Source: Astropecten irregularis (taxonomy: Eukaryota > Echinodermata > Asteroidea > Paxillosida > Astropectinidae). Taken from it: 64,000 nt of DNA. A program made the position numbers and the translations under genes. Every line of letters starts with the position of its first letter. The stretch's first letter is position 1. Below the pieces are notes generated by a model. The model was given only the letters and a program-made list of their open reading frames with translations. It had not been told where the DNA came from and searched no databases. The DNA lies in assembly GCA_963971285.1 (NCBI GenBank), contig OZ020263.1, forward strand, positions 1,178,001-1,242,000, written 5' to 3'. Positions 11,273 through 26,395 of the stretch are shown in pieces.

Positions 11273-14200
11273 TCAGTGTGGTCCTGGACTTAATGGTAAT
11301 TGTTTAATACCAACTGCCGGTGAAAAGCACATTTGAACTTTCATAGTGAACCCCCTTATAGCTGGAATAATTTTTTTTTTATTCATATTAAATCGATATT
11401 GTTATAACTAATTATAGTTTGTATATTGTGTAGGTTTTTTCAATTTTTACTTTAATTCTTCAGTAATTGTCCATACGCTTTCGTTAATTGTGATTTTGTT
11501 ATAATATTTGGCCAGTTCGTTCACACCTTTTTTAATAATTTCAACTAAAAATTTCCATTTTAAAGGCAATAATTGGCCAATGACGTAGGCGGTCCTTCTC
11601 GTCAAATTGCCACATATTATTTACGCGCAAATCAACTTCATCCGGCGAGCACTAACTGCGAGTGTCTTTGTCTTTCAATTTCCAAGAAGTTAATTTCCTG
11701 CAAAATTGTCCCCCAATTTACCCATCCCTTCCAATTTTAAAACGAATGCCCCGCCCTCGTGCTTGCTAATATCTAGGGCTGGCAATTTATTCCATTAAAT
11801 ATGGACATAATTATGAGAAAGGAGTTGATTGAATGACAAATTGTTTCCTTGCTGGAATGGAGAGAAGTCAATTATTGTGACCATCAGTGGACAGTGTACA
11901 GTTTCCTTAGCAATCAGTGGACACAATGGACGCAGAAAACTACAATAGGATTGGCCTCTTGTTTGTGTATAAAGTGTGCATCTGTCAAATCATTACAAAA
12001 TTACCAGAAAAGAACAAAAGCAACAAAATTCAATGCACTCATTAAGCACTAATTGTATGATGAAAATCACGATAGTCAAAGCGCCAACCCAAAATGTAAT
12101 TAAGGGTTTTGTACTTTTTTGTTGACCGGCAATAAACTGCCTTTCAATTTTGATTCACACTTTTTCCATTTAGAAATCCTGTCTTGCGTCAATTAGTTTT
12201 TAATCAAATCAAATGATATGTTAATAAAAGAGAGATAATGAGGTGCCAAGCTGGTAATATTAATTGTATTGATACAAAATGGCAACAGATTAGAAGATAA
12301 AACATGAAAGGAAATTGTCAAAAAAAATAATAATGAAATTTAAACAAAGTATAAGAAATTGACAATAAAACGGTGGCAATGTGCTTATCGCATGGTAAAA
12401 GAAAAGTTGTATCACATTTGTAAAGAAATGTAAACAAAATCCTGTCATCAAAACTGTTGCAAAACGTTACAAAATTGTAATAAATAATGACAATCATGTA
12501 ACAAAATGAGAACAGGAAATTGTCATTGACACAAGCAGGTGTTACGTACGACGTCTTTAACTGCAAACTTCTCTGCAGAAGAGTCAGACCACAAGAACAA
12601 TTTGGCGCTCCATCTGTCCTTGGCCTTGACTCATGACGAATTGATTATGTGATCTATAATTGAATTTAACCTGACTCATCACCTGCTTTTGATGCTTCTG
12701 TCGTGTCATCGTTGCACTCGACTGAAGTATTGGATTTGTTTTCTCTCTGTGTCACTTCTGTTCTTTTAGCGAGTCAAAAACTCACTCACCACAGCTTTTG
12801 ATTTTTTTTTTCAGAGCTCAGAAATCAAATTTTTTTCAAGCAGTTTTTAGCAAAAGGGATTTAGTAGTTTACAAGGTGACGATTTTAGTAAGCTATTTGG
12901 TTCATCGGGTGCATGTTCGGCTCTGTTGGGTATGGGCATTAAGGTTCTGAGAAGAACCAGATGTTTTATATGTAACTCGACTTTCCTGTTAGTTTGTTCA
13001 TTTCTTTCACCAGGAAAGACTGTAAGCTTTAAATGGCAGGCTTTGCTTTCCTTATCGACTTGTCAACTCCAAACTCTCGTTTTACAAAATTTTCCATTTT
13101 TCTCAATTTTTTGGTAGAACCCCTCCTCCTCACTTAAATAATAAATAAAAATAATCAAGAAAACAAACTTCTCTTTATCGTGACAGTAAAAGTTCATGCA
13201 AGTTTGAAGTCACGCAATTTATCTAAAAAAACGACCAATACTGAAAAGAATGTTTATCTTGAACAATTTTTCCCAATAACACTTCTATCCGATGATGACT
13301 GTCTCGTCAGACGGAAGTATCGTCACGAACGGACGAGGAAGAAATTAACCATGACGAAATAATATTGCCTACGACTAGCAAGTCTCACGAACATCATCCT
13401 ATAGTGTCATGGTCTTAGATATAGCCTACCACTCGAAGTGAAATATATATTTTTGTCAAGACGGTGTACGTGTTGAAAACATGACGCATGTATTGGAAAC
13501 GTATAAGGTATATAATGGGACAAACACTTAGGATGTCAGAAAAAAATACCCCATCGTGTTTTTCTGTAATTGTATTGGCCTTGCGTGTGGACTTATAGCA
13601 ACTCCTTAATCTGGCTACGAATATCCCGCCCCACGTTTACTTATCGTTGTCGACCTTGGTAAAAAAGGTTCCAGCTCTGCTGAAGATGAACCAAGCGGAA
13701 ACGTCAGCCATGGAACTTGCTAGATTTCAACCCTCCCCGGAAGAAGGATTTTAATTGAAATCGATTGGCTTGGGTTTTTTTATATTATGTTTTAAACCTC
13801 TCGTGTAGCTCTGAAATTATGTATTTTTGTTGGGCTGACCAAGAAAATATGCAGGTGTTATATAGCATGACCTAAAACTGTCTTTCCGTGGCGTACCATG
13901 CCCTAGTGGCAAACCAAACCATGTAACAGCGAGAAGTAATCAAAAGACTTATGGACTAAAATAATGGTTTTTATCTTCATTATGCCATTAGCATATGTTT
14001 CCTCTGTCTTCCCAAGACTATATTCCCTTTGGGATTTGCTGGAGTCCGCTAAAACATCACGTAAATCTTCATCGGCGCGTGATAGATCGAAAAGAATTCG
14101 GACGGGATCAAAATAATGATATCTAGTACGAAACCTCAGCATGCCACCATGTACTTTGTAGATGCATCTTGAAATTGTGATTATTAAGTGGTTTGAGTAG

Positions 14201-17200
14201 CATTATGGCACTATCATTATATATACCCACGATGCATGGATTTCAACATATAAATGAAGATACGTGCGTTTAACATTAAACGAAACCTTACGCTCGTCTC
14301 ATTCATTGATTATTATTTATCGATCTGCAACCTCCCCCTCTTCCCTTTCACCTTGAGGGGGGAATTCAAATTATTTTGATGAAAGCTCACAGTGAATCGT
14401 GTTTATTTAACGGGGAGAAGGCGTGAATTTAATTCCTATACGGAGAGCAAATGAAATTATATTTATGATTTTGCCCCCCGAGCTGGAGAAAAAAAATATT
14501 TATTCGAGCCCTGGGGTTATTATTACCTTACATATGACCTTGACATGGTAATTGGACATTGCATATATATTGCATATATAAATGATTGTGACATCAAATT
14601 ATATTATTTTTTTTCTCCATATGGAATACATACATATCTTCACCATTTTCTTCAATCATACCTTCTACAGTTTCAGATGGCCACGAGATTTACATTCCCA
14701 GAATGAATATCCATTAATATTTTAATAAGCCCGTGATTACTGTCAATTTCTATGAAACGGGAAACAATCATTGAAAATTGTCACGGAACAGCGCGCGCTT
14801 ACAGAATATTAAGTCATCCAACATTGTACATGGCATAAATCAGCAAGACCGTGACAATGACATCTCATTCGAGTCAAGACAATCTGATAAAAATCTGATT
14901 CCGTTTTGATTATACGAACAATTTATAGAAATATTTACGATTATCTTGTCATAATTACTGTTTGGTTAGAATAATAATCAAACAAAAACGAGCACAAGAA
15001 CGTAACCAATCTAGAGCGAGAAATACCACATGTATTACACACATTATTACACACATATTCTAACATAATGTTTCTACCTCTGCGATCTTTATAATGTAAT
15101 AATAATGCGTACATCTGTCGGCACATCTGTTGTTCAATATCAACCAAATCTTTCATTTTCGCCTTCAAAACCTGGGCCCTAAATAACTAATCATCGTTCA
15201 TTTTGTAGAGCTCGATAATTCTCCGAGCCTGTGCATGAAAAGCTTGAACAATCTGCTGTTTTCTCTTACAAGTTTGATGACAGTACAATGACTGACGTCG
15301 TATTTTGAGAGAGAATTCCTAAAGTTTCGTGAATGAGCAGAGAAACAAGCCGTCAAAAAAAATCTTAAGTGTCCCATCCAAGGCTTAACGGAGTACCGCA
15401 CTTACACGAAAGAAATCGAAGCCACGCGACAACATTAATTTTTTTATCAGCACAAACACAAATCGTGAATATAAAAATGTACAAGAAATAAAATCAAAGT
15501 AATCGCCGAAGCGTTATAAGGCAAGGCTCACGAACCATGTGCCGTCTCGAATTGATTGAATTTTCCTACAATATGTCCCTTGCAGGCATATTCCTCAGAC
15601 CCTCTTTTCATCTAGAGAATAAAATTCCGGACTTGGTCTGTCGTGTGGCGTAAGCATTTTTTTAGTTTTAAGGGCATTTGGTAAATTGAACGCACGCTGG
15701 CTGATATTGAAAGTGCATGTAATGTTCAGCGGATGAAATCTGATATTAGTTGGTACATAGTTGGGCCATTTTAAAGGTCATAAACAATTATCAATTGCAT
15801 GTATCTTGTTATAAGTCTTTATTTTAAATTGACTGGTAATACATTTTTAAATCCCATTTTCTCTTAATTTGATATTAAAGCCAGATTGTATTGATTTGAA
15901 ACATGTTTATAATTATTTTTTTGGTTGCTATAGTTATTGTCAATAGAATGTTGATAAAATCGAAAAATTAATTACATATTCCCACATTTACGTATAGGCC
16001 TATACAAAGATGTGGTATGAAGATTGCAGTAATAGAAACGTACCAATACTTCAATACTTGCCTCAGTAATGGATACGTTTCACTGTTGAATCTTGTATGA
16101 AGAGACGTTTCCATTCCATTTCATGTTTTTGAAAGAGCACTAAGATATCAAACAGGGACCTCGTTCTCACAACCTCTGCACATCCTTTACAACCTCTGGA
16201 CATGCTTTTCTCTGTCCAACTGATGATGAGTTTCCACTCTAAAGCTGTAATCTGAGGTCTGGTTTGAATTACAGTTTGGGCGAAAAGACGTGGATTCGCC
16301 CACGGTAATTGGTACAGCGCAATGTTACCCATAAAATCCTTCACTGGACCAACCACAAAGAAGGTCAATGTGAGAGCATCTTTAAAAAAAGGAAACAAGG
16401 GCATGAACAAGTAATCTGAACTTTACTTCAACTGCTTTTTAAAAGAAATCTAGCCAAGCACTTTCACTTTCACTTTTTGTAAGACCCCGGAAGTGTTGAA
16501 TTTTCACTCGCGCCATCAGACACAAGTTTCGCGGTTAATCACGAAGGCGCGGCGCCCAAGGGTGTCTTCTTTATACACAAGGATGGCAGAAGGAGTGGAA
16601 AAAAGGACGTTCCTGAAAAGGACAAAGTTTCCCTGGTTTTTAGAGCACAAAATTAAAAAACCAATTGATCAAGATGTACTTTTTCTTTTCAATTAGCTGG
16701 CTGTGTGTGTCTGGGAGGGAGGGGGGGGGGGGCCTTTCGTGGCGTTGATCGGTTGAAAAGGTCCAGATTCCTATAGAGAAGAGCGGCAAACCCCGATTGG
16801 TAGCTCTGACGTGCTGTTGTTACTGCTTGTTGCACGTTCCTCGCAACCCGTGATTAGACAACGTGCGAGTGCTTTATAGCATGTAATATCCTATAAGCTG
16901 CGGCCATCACGGAATTTACATCTAGTTATTTTCTTCTTCCTCTTTTTCTCTTTTTGTGTGTGATCAAGTCCTGACACGACAGACTTGTCACCTTCAAGCT
17001 GTCCGCGCCACGCCGTTTAATATTAGAGTCTACTGGTCCCCCGCTGGTTATCAGAGATTTATGCACATAAACGATGCATAGGTGCGTGTTACCCGTGCCT
17101 CGTGCGTTCACGACATTCGGTACTCATAAAATTAATAACCTGTTATTATAAAATTGTGATCACACACAGTGATATAAAATGGCTGATTCGTCATAACGTT

Positions 17201-20200
17201 CAGTAATCTGTTTTGTTCCTGTAATAGAATTTTACAGTCATGTGCAGCGGCTGTATATCGTATTCCTTCGTCTAGGTCTTCCTCGTTCTTTTTTTTAATA
17301 TAAAATCTAATGAGCTTGTAGTGATCTCATGAGCACAGGATCGCAGACAAGAAATCGTTGGAATTGTCCAATACGTCGTCCGGAGACCTCATCTCCTCCT
17401 ACCTGGTTGGGAGATCAATATTCAGCATCATCATCAGACTCCCCGGACGGACCATTAATAACATGGCAGTTGTTCACCTGGACAAGCTTGGGCAGGTTGG
17501 GGTTCGATTAAAGAGAAATTCGAGAACTCATGATTCTCGAGAATAAAAAAATACATATTACTGCTGATGAGTAAGACTAGTGTGCTATAGCCTTGTTTCA
17601 AGTCGACTTGTCCGTTAGGTTGTAAATCAACGCAATAAATTCAAATTTGCAATGATATTATGATAATTTCCTCTTTCATATAATTATTTGCCGCCTATCG
17701 ACTAGCTACCTGTTATGAACTGGAAGAATAGGCGGACAACACGACAGCATGCGCTCATGCACTGAAAATTAAATCCCAGAGGGCGCCCCTGGATGCCCGC
17801 GTGCTTTCAAGGTAGTGAAAATTACCGTACAAGGTGTGACCTACCAAAAACCCAAAATGGCTGCTCGTGTAAAACATTTTGTAATGTCGCAGCCCAGTTT
17901 TGCCCACCAAGATGACAGGGACTACGGACATCCTCACTTTAATGTGAACACTGGTATTCATATGTTGCTCATAATACATGTATTTCATGACCATGAACAA
18001 AATTAATAATCTTTGTTGGTATAATAAAAACGAAACATATAATGTATGCATTTTGTATTCAAGTAACTTTGCCCAAAGTGTTGAAGTGGATTATAACCGT
18101 TCTTTAAAAGGATCAAGTGTTTGTTTTTCCATCATTCGGCCGTCCATGCTTATCTGGACTGTTTGTTTATGAACATAAGAAGGGTTTGTATGTCCCTCGT
18201 GAGCAGGCAATAGGCGTTAAGCAGCTGCATCGAATTCACCTTAAACAGAGCCTCATCACAGCTCTCTGCAAACGATGTTTGCTTGGCATTATAACCAAAA
18301 AATACACAACCTTTCCCGCGCTGTGGATTTCAGCGCGCCAAAAAAAAAGGGAAGCTATTAATTTGGGCAATGGGCCAACCCTTGCTGCGGTTAATAGAAC
18401 GGCTCACCGTGTAAATGTCATGATTACAAGGAAAACATCAATATGAACGTGTGAAGAGGCACACCTAACGATACCCTTAAGAGCCTGCTGATCACGGGAG
18501 TGATGATCGGCTGAGGATTACTTTACCAGTAATTGGTCTGGCTGATTGACGAGGACAAGCATGCACGCAACCGGGGGAATCCGGTCAGCCCAGCCTGCTA
18601 CAGCCCTGTTATTTCAGTCGTGGTTGATCTGTAGACAAGATTTACTCTGAACCTTAAACTTTCCAAGCACATAGGCAAATTGGAGGGCCTTTCCTTTTTT
18701 TTCTTTATGCACAGCCCAAAGTATCGGGTGTTTAGCGAGTGTTTCCAGAAATAAAGAGAAATAAATATCGTCATGTAAACTTATGGTTATCAAGGCATGT
18801 CACTAATTTCAGATAATTAGAAGGATATATTTTGTTCATTTGAAATCCTATGACTTCAGAAATCTCACAAAAAGATTTTAATTTTTGAAATATAAGATCA
18901 GTGAAGATCTTAATAATTTGGCCATACGTGGCTACTATGAACTTGAATCCAATTTAATGAGTGAATAAGAACATAAGCATTTACAACGAAATGGTTGATT
19001 TTACTAGCGAAGCTTGTGTTCTACTCAGGGCCTATTTGTAGGGCACGTGGTAAAAATGAACAAAGGAAAAGGATACGCAAAGCAAAATGGTGGTTAAATG
19101 AATGCGCACAAATCAGTCTAAAAAATTGGTAGATAGAGTGACAGATTTGCTCATGAATATTCAAATTAGAATTGACTAAATGACTCCACGGTGGAACGCT
19201 TGCAAAAGCACCAACGCCATGGCAACGATGTCATTTCTGAATGAATATTTTTTTTGGAAACAAATCCCATTTCACGGGCCCTTTAAGTTGATTTTGACTC
19301 CTATTAATATTCATGGACAGGCAATTCAGACAGATATCTTGCTCTTGCTATAACTGTCTGTAATTCACACGTGTATAGGAGACAGAATATGCCTATCGTG
19401 ACAGCTTGGCGGTAAGCTACGCGGACTGACACTGTAGTAGCAAATGCCTTCATTCATATTTACATAACCATCAGTAAACATGCATAACACACACCGCGGT
19501 AACATTGCATTTGAGATGAAGATAGCTGAACCTATGACATTCTCTTTTTAAACTGTGAAGTGTTCGCAGTTGAACATATTGTCGCTGACTTAAGTGATCC
19601 CCTTTCAGATATACCATTCAGACGTGACATTCATGACTCGCATGGTTTTATGCCTTAAGTGGCGCTTTATGGATTTTAAAAAATAGGTTTATGCTCTTTT
19701 ATCGAATCTGTTGGCATGTGAGTTTGCAACGGTGTATAAACCTGATCCTAGCCAAACCATCGATCAGCACGAATCATAACTTGTATCGCAAACAAAAGAC
19801 CAGAGGTTTTTTTTTATGTTGGACACTGTACAGACCGATCAGGGTCGGGTTAGTAGGGGAGTGCTTGCAAAAATAGACCTAACCGAAAAATTGCTGCAAA
19901 ACATGCAGGCAGCGGGAACAATGGATAGTTCTACTAGCGACATTAAAGCATGACCTTCAGCGAGCGGTGCGTCTACATGTTTCTATTATTATTATTATTT
20001 TCATGTTCTTTTTATTAAATATAAAGTGTATTTACAATGGAGCCAAGAATAATCCTTGCATTCATGTGTATTTCAATTGTATTTGAAATTCAGGGTCGGC
20101 AATTATTACTACAAAGTCTAGCGTTCACTGTCCCAGTTTGGTCGACCTAGAAAAGTGAGTCACCTAAACAAAAGCACGCTCAAAGATCACAATTCGCCAA

Positions 20201-20463
20201 CAACAACTAACAAAATAAATAAATCATGCTATAAAATAAATTATAATAATTAAAACACATATCTATGGCTGGTAAAAGTTGAAATCGCGACACGTATATA
20301 CATTGAACATGGGAATGTATACTCAGCGTTATGGTCCTTTAACACAAATTGAAAATACCAAGTTAGAACGAGCGATGAAGAAGACACGTTGAGCCTTAAA
20401 TTGATATTTGGTTGGCGGGAAAAACAATGATAATCACAGTGACCAGAGAAAGACTTCCTTTCC

Positions 20464-20700
20464 TTGGCCTAGTTTCCCTGCTTAGCACAAACATTTGCTC
20501 ACAACGCAATTTCTGTTTTAATATAAACAGTATTAACAACAACATTTCCATTTGTTGTGTTTCACCTGTGATAATATTCTTTGGCTGTTGTTCGTTGACC
20601 ATTAAATGGAATTTTTAATTTGAGGATTGTTTTCTTGAGCACTAGATTTTGTGCTAAGCAAATTTTGTGTACTTAACATCTCCATGAAATTGGTCCCAGG
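20464..20700. mobile_element. MITE family A, copy 3
   Basis: The right end (TCTCCATGAAATTGGTCCCAGG) and the inner word TTTGTGCTAAGCAAATTTTG match copy 2. The left end is eroded but keeps CTGCTTAGCACAAACATTTG. The central word TTCTTTGGCTGTTGTTCG is shared with copy 2. About 237 bp, non-coding. Confidence 0.72.
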
Positions 20701-23700
20701 GCTCCGTCGCTGCTGCCACGCATGCGCATTTGGGATTTCTTTTCGTTTCCATTCTATTTTCTTTTAAAAGACGTCCGTAGTACTGACTAGCGGCTGACCA
20801 CAATATTTGCCGATGCATTAAAGTGGCCTTTCGTTCAAGCCCTTGGGATCCATTAAGGAATCGCGACTCGTGCGCCAGAATTCCTTCGATTTCGAGCCCT
20901 TCAAATTGTTATTTTGAATCCACCAATCATCGACGACTTTCGTCTCTGGTATACACAGGCGCCTGTAGTCTCGCTCTCCAGTCGCCAATTCCCCGTCCTC
21001 GTGTGTTTTCTATACGGCTAGGGAATATGTACTTTTTATTCCATAATTCTTCCCCAGCAGCGATTCGCTGAAGTGAAAACGTTCAGTTAATTCCCAGAGT
21101 TCAACCGTTCGCCGCCTACCTATCACATTTCGCTATGACCAAGCGACGGTGCGCCTAATACATTCATGCGCGGACTGATATAAGCCCTTTAGCGCAGTCG
21201 GATTTCCGTCATGCTACGCAACACTTGTTCAAATGATAGATCCTGTTTCGCAGCCAGCTGCCGCTTGGTACTATACGGCCAGGAACACATGTAATGCGTG
21301 AATAGCTACTTGCATGACTTGTCTGTACTATAGACATTACTCCCCGGTGCTAAGGTAATCCTATTTCCCTCTGACTTTCCCGGTAGACTGTGGCGAGTCC
21401 TTGATACATCTATTGAGCGTGTTGGAATCAAGGCGTCGGCTGTAAGCCGCGTATACAGAAATAAATAATTGAAAAAAAAAAATACTCGAGAGAACGCAGT
21501 GTTTTATAGGCAGATATTGCATAGGTTGATCCCGCCCTACAATCGCATTGCTTAATTCCCCTGAGAATAATTCGTAAATCCCTTTTCTGGATTCCAAGAA
21601 ATCATTTGCTAATTATTTTGCATGATGTCGAGTTCACTGACTCGACTTCATTGCTTGTGCATGTAGAAATTTCAATTCACCCGACTAAAAGCTGTGCTGT
21701 CTTATTATCACGTGACTCGCAGAAAGCTCTTCCGCACGATTGCATTTGTAAATTTTACAAAATTACCTTTATAGCATTCTAGGCAATTGAACAATGGTCA
21801 CCTGCATAGCAGATTGATTGATCTTAAGATTAAAATTAAGATTGATCTTAGATGGAAATCCATCTCAATTGCTAAGTATAGTATGATGTCGCACTATCCC
21901 AATCATTATACCGATTCTTACAACTCGCCTTAAGATTAATCTTAGTGTTTTGTGAGGGTCTTCCCTGACCTTCCTTCGTGTACACGACAAAACTCTTTTA
22001 TTGAAATGCGTCTATTTCAGAGGCCCTTTTCTGCAACCAAAAAATGCGTTAATTTTGACTGGAAAAATTCCAAAACATGGCATTTTCCAGCTTCAATTTA
22101 ACACCCACAGAAAGGAAACATGAAACTATCAGACTTGAATATTGGACGGCGAGGGCTCCCTCAGCAGCCTCACCACAACAAAACGCAAACAAGAGGCTAC
22201 TTACTTGCACTCAACGCGCAATATTTTCAGGTTGGCGCGTTTTGATAAATGTTTTAAAAACGCGTCGTTTATTTTCACGAATCGATACGTTAAGTGGTCC
22301 ATTCCATCAGTGTCTTTATAGCAACGGCGATAATTTTGGTTGCACCCCGACATTTTGCCCAAGGCGAGAGTCGCGTCACTTAAAAAGAATGCTTTGAAAT
22401 TCTGACGCCAATGGCGGAGTTGTAGCTGCACTTAAAGACAGAGAAAAAGAAGCTAAAAAAATAAGAGAAGAATTCGAAAATAAGAGACACAACCCTTATA
22501 AAACGAAGCCCGTGGAAAACAGCGGTCCAATTTTATACTTCATAGCCCTTGCAAAAAATAAACTTTGCAAATAATTACTGACACACATAAATTATGCATA
22601 GTTTTTCTATCTATGCCAAACACTAACGACAACGTAACGGTAAATTCCCCAAAGTTTGAACAAGAAGAAGAATGATACTGTCATTTGACAAACGAGTTGA
22701 CATTTGGCTGCTACAATCTATACACCATGTGACTCTGTTTCTCCATGCTAGTCTCAACGGGCTTAATGGACAGTGTGCATGTGGAATAACATCACTTGAA
22801 CGCTGATGTAAAGAACGGTTTGGTAATGTGCTATAAAACAGTTTCTGATTGGTCGGCTGTCATTTGGTAATAACTCGGTATCTGATGATGCAATGCATAT
22901 TGCAGATGTTGCTCTAACTATGCCGCTAATTAAAAGACTATTCCCACAATACTTATACCCTAATAGGACAGGTATAGTTCATCTTTAAAGGTCATCTGGA
23001 AGACAAAACCAAAGTAGAAGGGTCTTTCGTACGGGTGGAAAAAGGCGCGCACTACCGCTCTGTCTTCTTCTGAAACGCAAATTGAATCACGGTAGCGCAC
23101 TCGATCCATCTCGCTGTGCTTGGCGGTATAATGATGCATTCGTCCGCGGTGAGCCATGGCGATTTCTCTTGGGCCGACCAGGGACGGTTTTGATGAATTG
23201 GCAAGGGAGACACAAACTCGCACGAGGTGTTCGGTTACAATCGCTTGGCCAAACGTTTTTCCAGCCGCCATTTTACAATGTGTGCACCGTCCCTCGTGCA
23301 TTTTTGATAGTTGCCGCTCCGGTGTGCTGCGCCTACAATGCACGTACCTTTTGGTCATATATCATAAACAAACTGATACATTGTATATGTTTTTTGAATG
23401 TGGTGTCTATTGAGGCTCTTGGTGGCGCCACATACATCGGTCCAGTCAAATATTTGAATCCTGAGGCTCCAACTATCTCATTGCGCCTGCGCAGAACGTG
23501 GACAATCCTTTGCCACAACTATAACAATCTGTAACAGCTCCTTATTAGGGAATTTGAATACCACTATCAAAGACTGGTGCATAATATCTCGGTATAGCAA
23601 TTCAAACACATGACGTCATTGATAAGTGAGCCCTCTATCGACAAGAGGTCGAACAAAGGTACCAAGTGGCAATCGCGTTTGCAACCTATATGTATTTAAA

Positions 23701-26167
23701 TTTTTTCATAATTGTTTCTCCCAAAACGGTGATATGAAGGCAGGACATATCAGAATTATTCAACATATAAATTCACCAGCGGTCATTTAACTTACAGTAA
23801 TTATGATAACGTCAGTCCATTCACCTTTGAGGCAACCCCCCTCCCCAAAAAAGGTCATTTGAAGGGGGGAATCTCATTGGCTGGGCCCTATGTCTTCAAT
23901 CTCGCGTCGTTGAACCTTCCAACACCCCGGTCACAATCTGTACGACACGCTACACACCCTCCAGGCATTATCCCCACAGAGAGCTAGCTGGCCGGTAGAC
24001 ACAAACATGACCCAGAACACCTCACTGCACTGCACTGCCCGCTCGATACGGTGACCGTGCTTTTTACTCTTCTCGCCAAATAAACCGGCCAGCAAATTAA
24101 ATCGAAATAGATTGAGAGGTGTCGGGAAGTTGGCAGAATGTCAAAAGAAGAAGGGAAAAAAAACGCGCGCAGATTCTGTCGCAGAAAATGGTCAGATATA
24201 ACAAGAGTACACCATAGTGTTTCTGACGCTGTTTATTACATTTTGTTATCCAAGAAAAAGTATATGGGGACACTCCGGTATCCATCAATATCCAAATGTA
24301 AATTTCAAACCTGTATTGCAAAATGGAAAAGGGCAGTGTGTAGCAGGTGCCTACAACATATGGTAGCTTGGAAAGAACATTGCCTCTAGTTTGAACAATG
24401 TCGGTCATGCATTCATAATTTTAGAAATGCGCACTAATAACATGTGGTCAAACCTTATAATGTACAAACGTGAACGAATATTTCTTTATATAATTAAATA
24501 CCCACGACTTTTCCAAGCTTCTAATGGTGTATTTTACATAATTATTGTTCCTTCATAGGGCCTATGAGATACATCGTACGTATGCACAATTATTTGTGAT
24601 GTACGAAAATCGAAATATTTTTCAGATAATCGTAACCGTTTTTGCAAATCGCAGATACCTTTAACCTTGCTTGCGATTTGTGACATTACATTATATGCTT
24701 AAGCATTGCGATGTGCGCATAACTAGACGATACTAGTGTGCGACAACCGTAAAACACTAACCACATTTTGCACTTTTTTCCTACAGGCAATCTACCTTTA
24801 AGGTGCTACTGCACTTTGAGGGATAAGGTTTGCGCATTGTGCGTGTTAGTTACAAGTGCGAGGCGATTAATGTGCCAAGCAATATTCATGATTTGCGATG
24901 TCCCTTTGGTGTCACCGTATCACGTACACGTATGACTGCACAGTCAATACGCATAACACACTGCCAAGGCCGAGTATAATGCACAAGTTCTAAATGATTA
25001 ATCAAGCAAGACTCCCTCACTTACGATATCATAATAGCGTGCCTTGAAAGCCATTACACTTTTTTGGTCATTCTTTTAGTTGCCATGGCAACTACCTACC
25101 TTTGATGCCATGCAAGACGCCTTGTATTAAGACATTAGTTCTGCATTGATACATTCATAATTGCATTTAGCATCCATCCCATTAGTGATGCAACGTAACA
25201 TCGAGGTTTGGTGATAGAAAGTACACAACGACCACATTTTAAAAATAAAAAACCACTTAGTATGTTAGTTAGAACAGGGAAAAACAGTTTTGGCTACTGC
25301 TTGTCAAAAAAACCCTTGAATTCCTGATTTCTATGCAATTTTATTCAGTTTCGAAAACAGTCAATTTGCCGATATAAGTAGATTAGGATCTTCACGATCA
25401 TGACTCTCGTCAGAACGTGGTGGTAATCTGCATTACGGGCCCGTGTGACAAGACCCAAACGCTCTAACCATGCTTTAGTTTGTCTCCATCCTTAAATTCG
25501 CAAAACGAATTATCCTTTCCACCCCAACCGTCATCCCCCGTGTGTGATAAAATAAAAATAAAATTGTCTTGATGTGTTCAGCGAAATCACCGACACGAAT
25601 CACACACATTAGAGCCGTGGTTTGTTGGTTGATGTAGCGGCATGCGATTTTTTAATACCCTTCCAGTTCTTTGCTCTGGAATACCTTCTTATAACTGACA
25701 GAACGCGAGTATCATACACTAGATCAGCATGGAGAGTTATATCTGTATCTGAAGATGCACAATTTAGGAAGTTTGTGTTTAAGGTACTGAAGCAGAAGAG
25801 GAAGAAGAATAAGAAGATGATGAGGTTGGCGAAAAGAACTCAGACCCTCAACCCCCTCCTTCCCCGACCCCCGAGGGGAGCTTTTTCTTTTCCATCTCCG
25901 CTTCAAGACTACTTTCTCGGTTGTTGAGTAACACGGATATTGCAGCCTGAGGACGCAAATATTGTTCGGGACACGCGGAATTGCGATGGTGCGTGTCCGA
26001 TCCAGGCCCTCACACAGAAAAAAGCACCGCTCGCACACTGCGAGGTGCGTCGTATTTTTTAAAACGGTGAACGATTCAAGGAGATCAAGAATCTTTGCGT
26101 AGACAATTTTTTTATCTTCCTACTCAAAGGAGGAATAAGTTCATACCTGAATACGGCGTCCGGATTG
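20701..26167. other. Non-coding stretch
   Basis: No exon recognised. Around 21822-21945 there are several overlapping palindromic words built from CTTAAGATTA and ATGGAAATCCAT, possibly the remains of a foldback element. The longest open frames (for example 150 codons at 23082-23534 on the plus strand) have no recognisable domain and overlap open frames on the other strand. Confidence 0.4.
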
Positions 26168-26395
26168 TAGTGAATTTCACAGGCCTATTTCGTATTGCGT
26201 AAGCTAGAAACATTTTCCTTGATCAAACAGGATTGCCATGCAAATATTCATGTGATGTTTACTTTTCAGCCATTGTTTGCTGAGCATAACATTCACTTGG
26301 AGCTTTGGCTGGCATACTGATTTTATTTACCAAGGTTTTCGGTGCTTAAGCAAATGTAGGTGCTTAAGCAGCATTTCTATGAAATTGGCCCCTGG
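26168..26395. mobile_element. MITE family A, copy 4 (diverged)
   Basis: The right end (GCATTTCTATGAAATTGGCC, then CCTGG) preceded by two GTGCTTAAGCA words aligns with copy 2. The left part (GAATTTCACAGG, GCGTAAGCTAGAAACATTT, AAACAGGATT) also follows copy 2 in order. The left boundary is approximate. Confidence 0.6.

Larger units (their letters stand above)
9495..20463. other. Non-coding stretch of about 11 kb
   Basis: AT-rich DNA with no recognisable exon. All open frames are short and of random composition. It holds a hairpin at 10350-10413, a pentanucleotide microsatellite at 11214-11272 and a G homopolymer run near 16720. If the receptor gene's signal-peptide exon lies in the window it should be on the plus strand here or elsewhere upstream of 27859, but I could not identify it. 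Confidence 0.45.

Noticed and set aside
16063..16410. 115-codon minus-strand open frame
   Set aside because: No recognisable motif; hydrophobic start and random remainder.
22960..23534. 132- and 150-codon open frames on opposite strands
   Set aside because: They overlap each other, show no domain and have no coding-like composition; they are consistent with chance.
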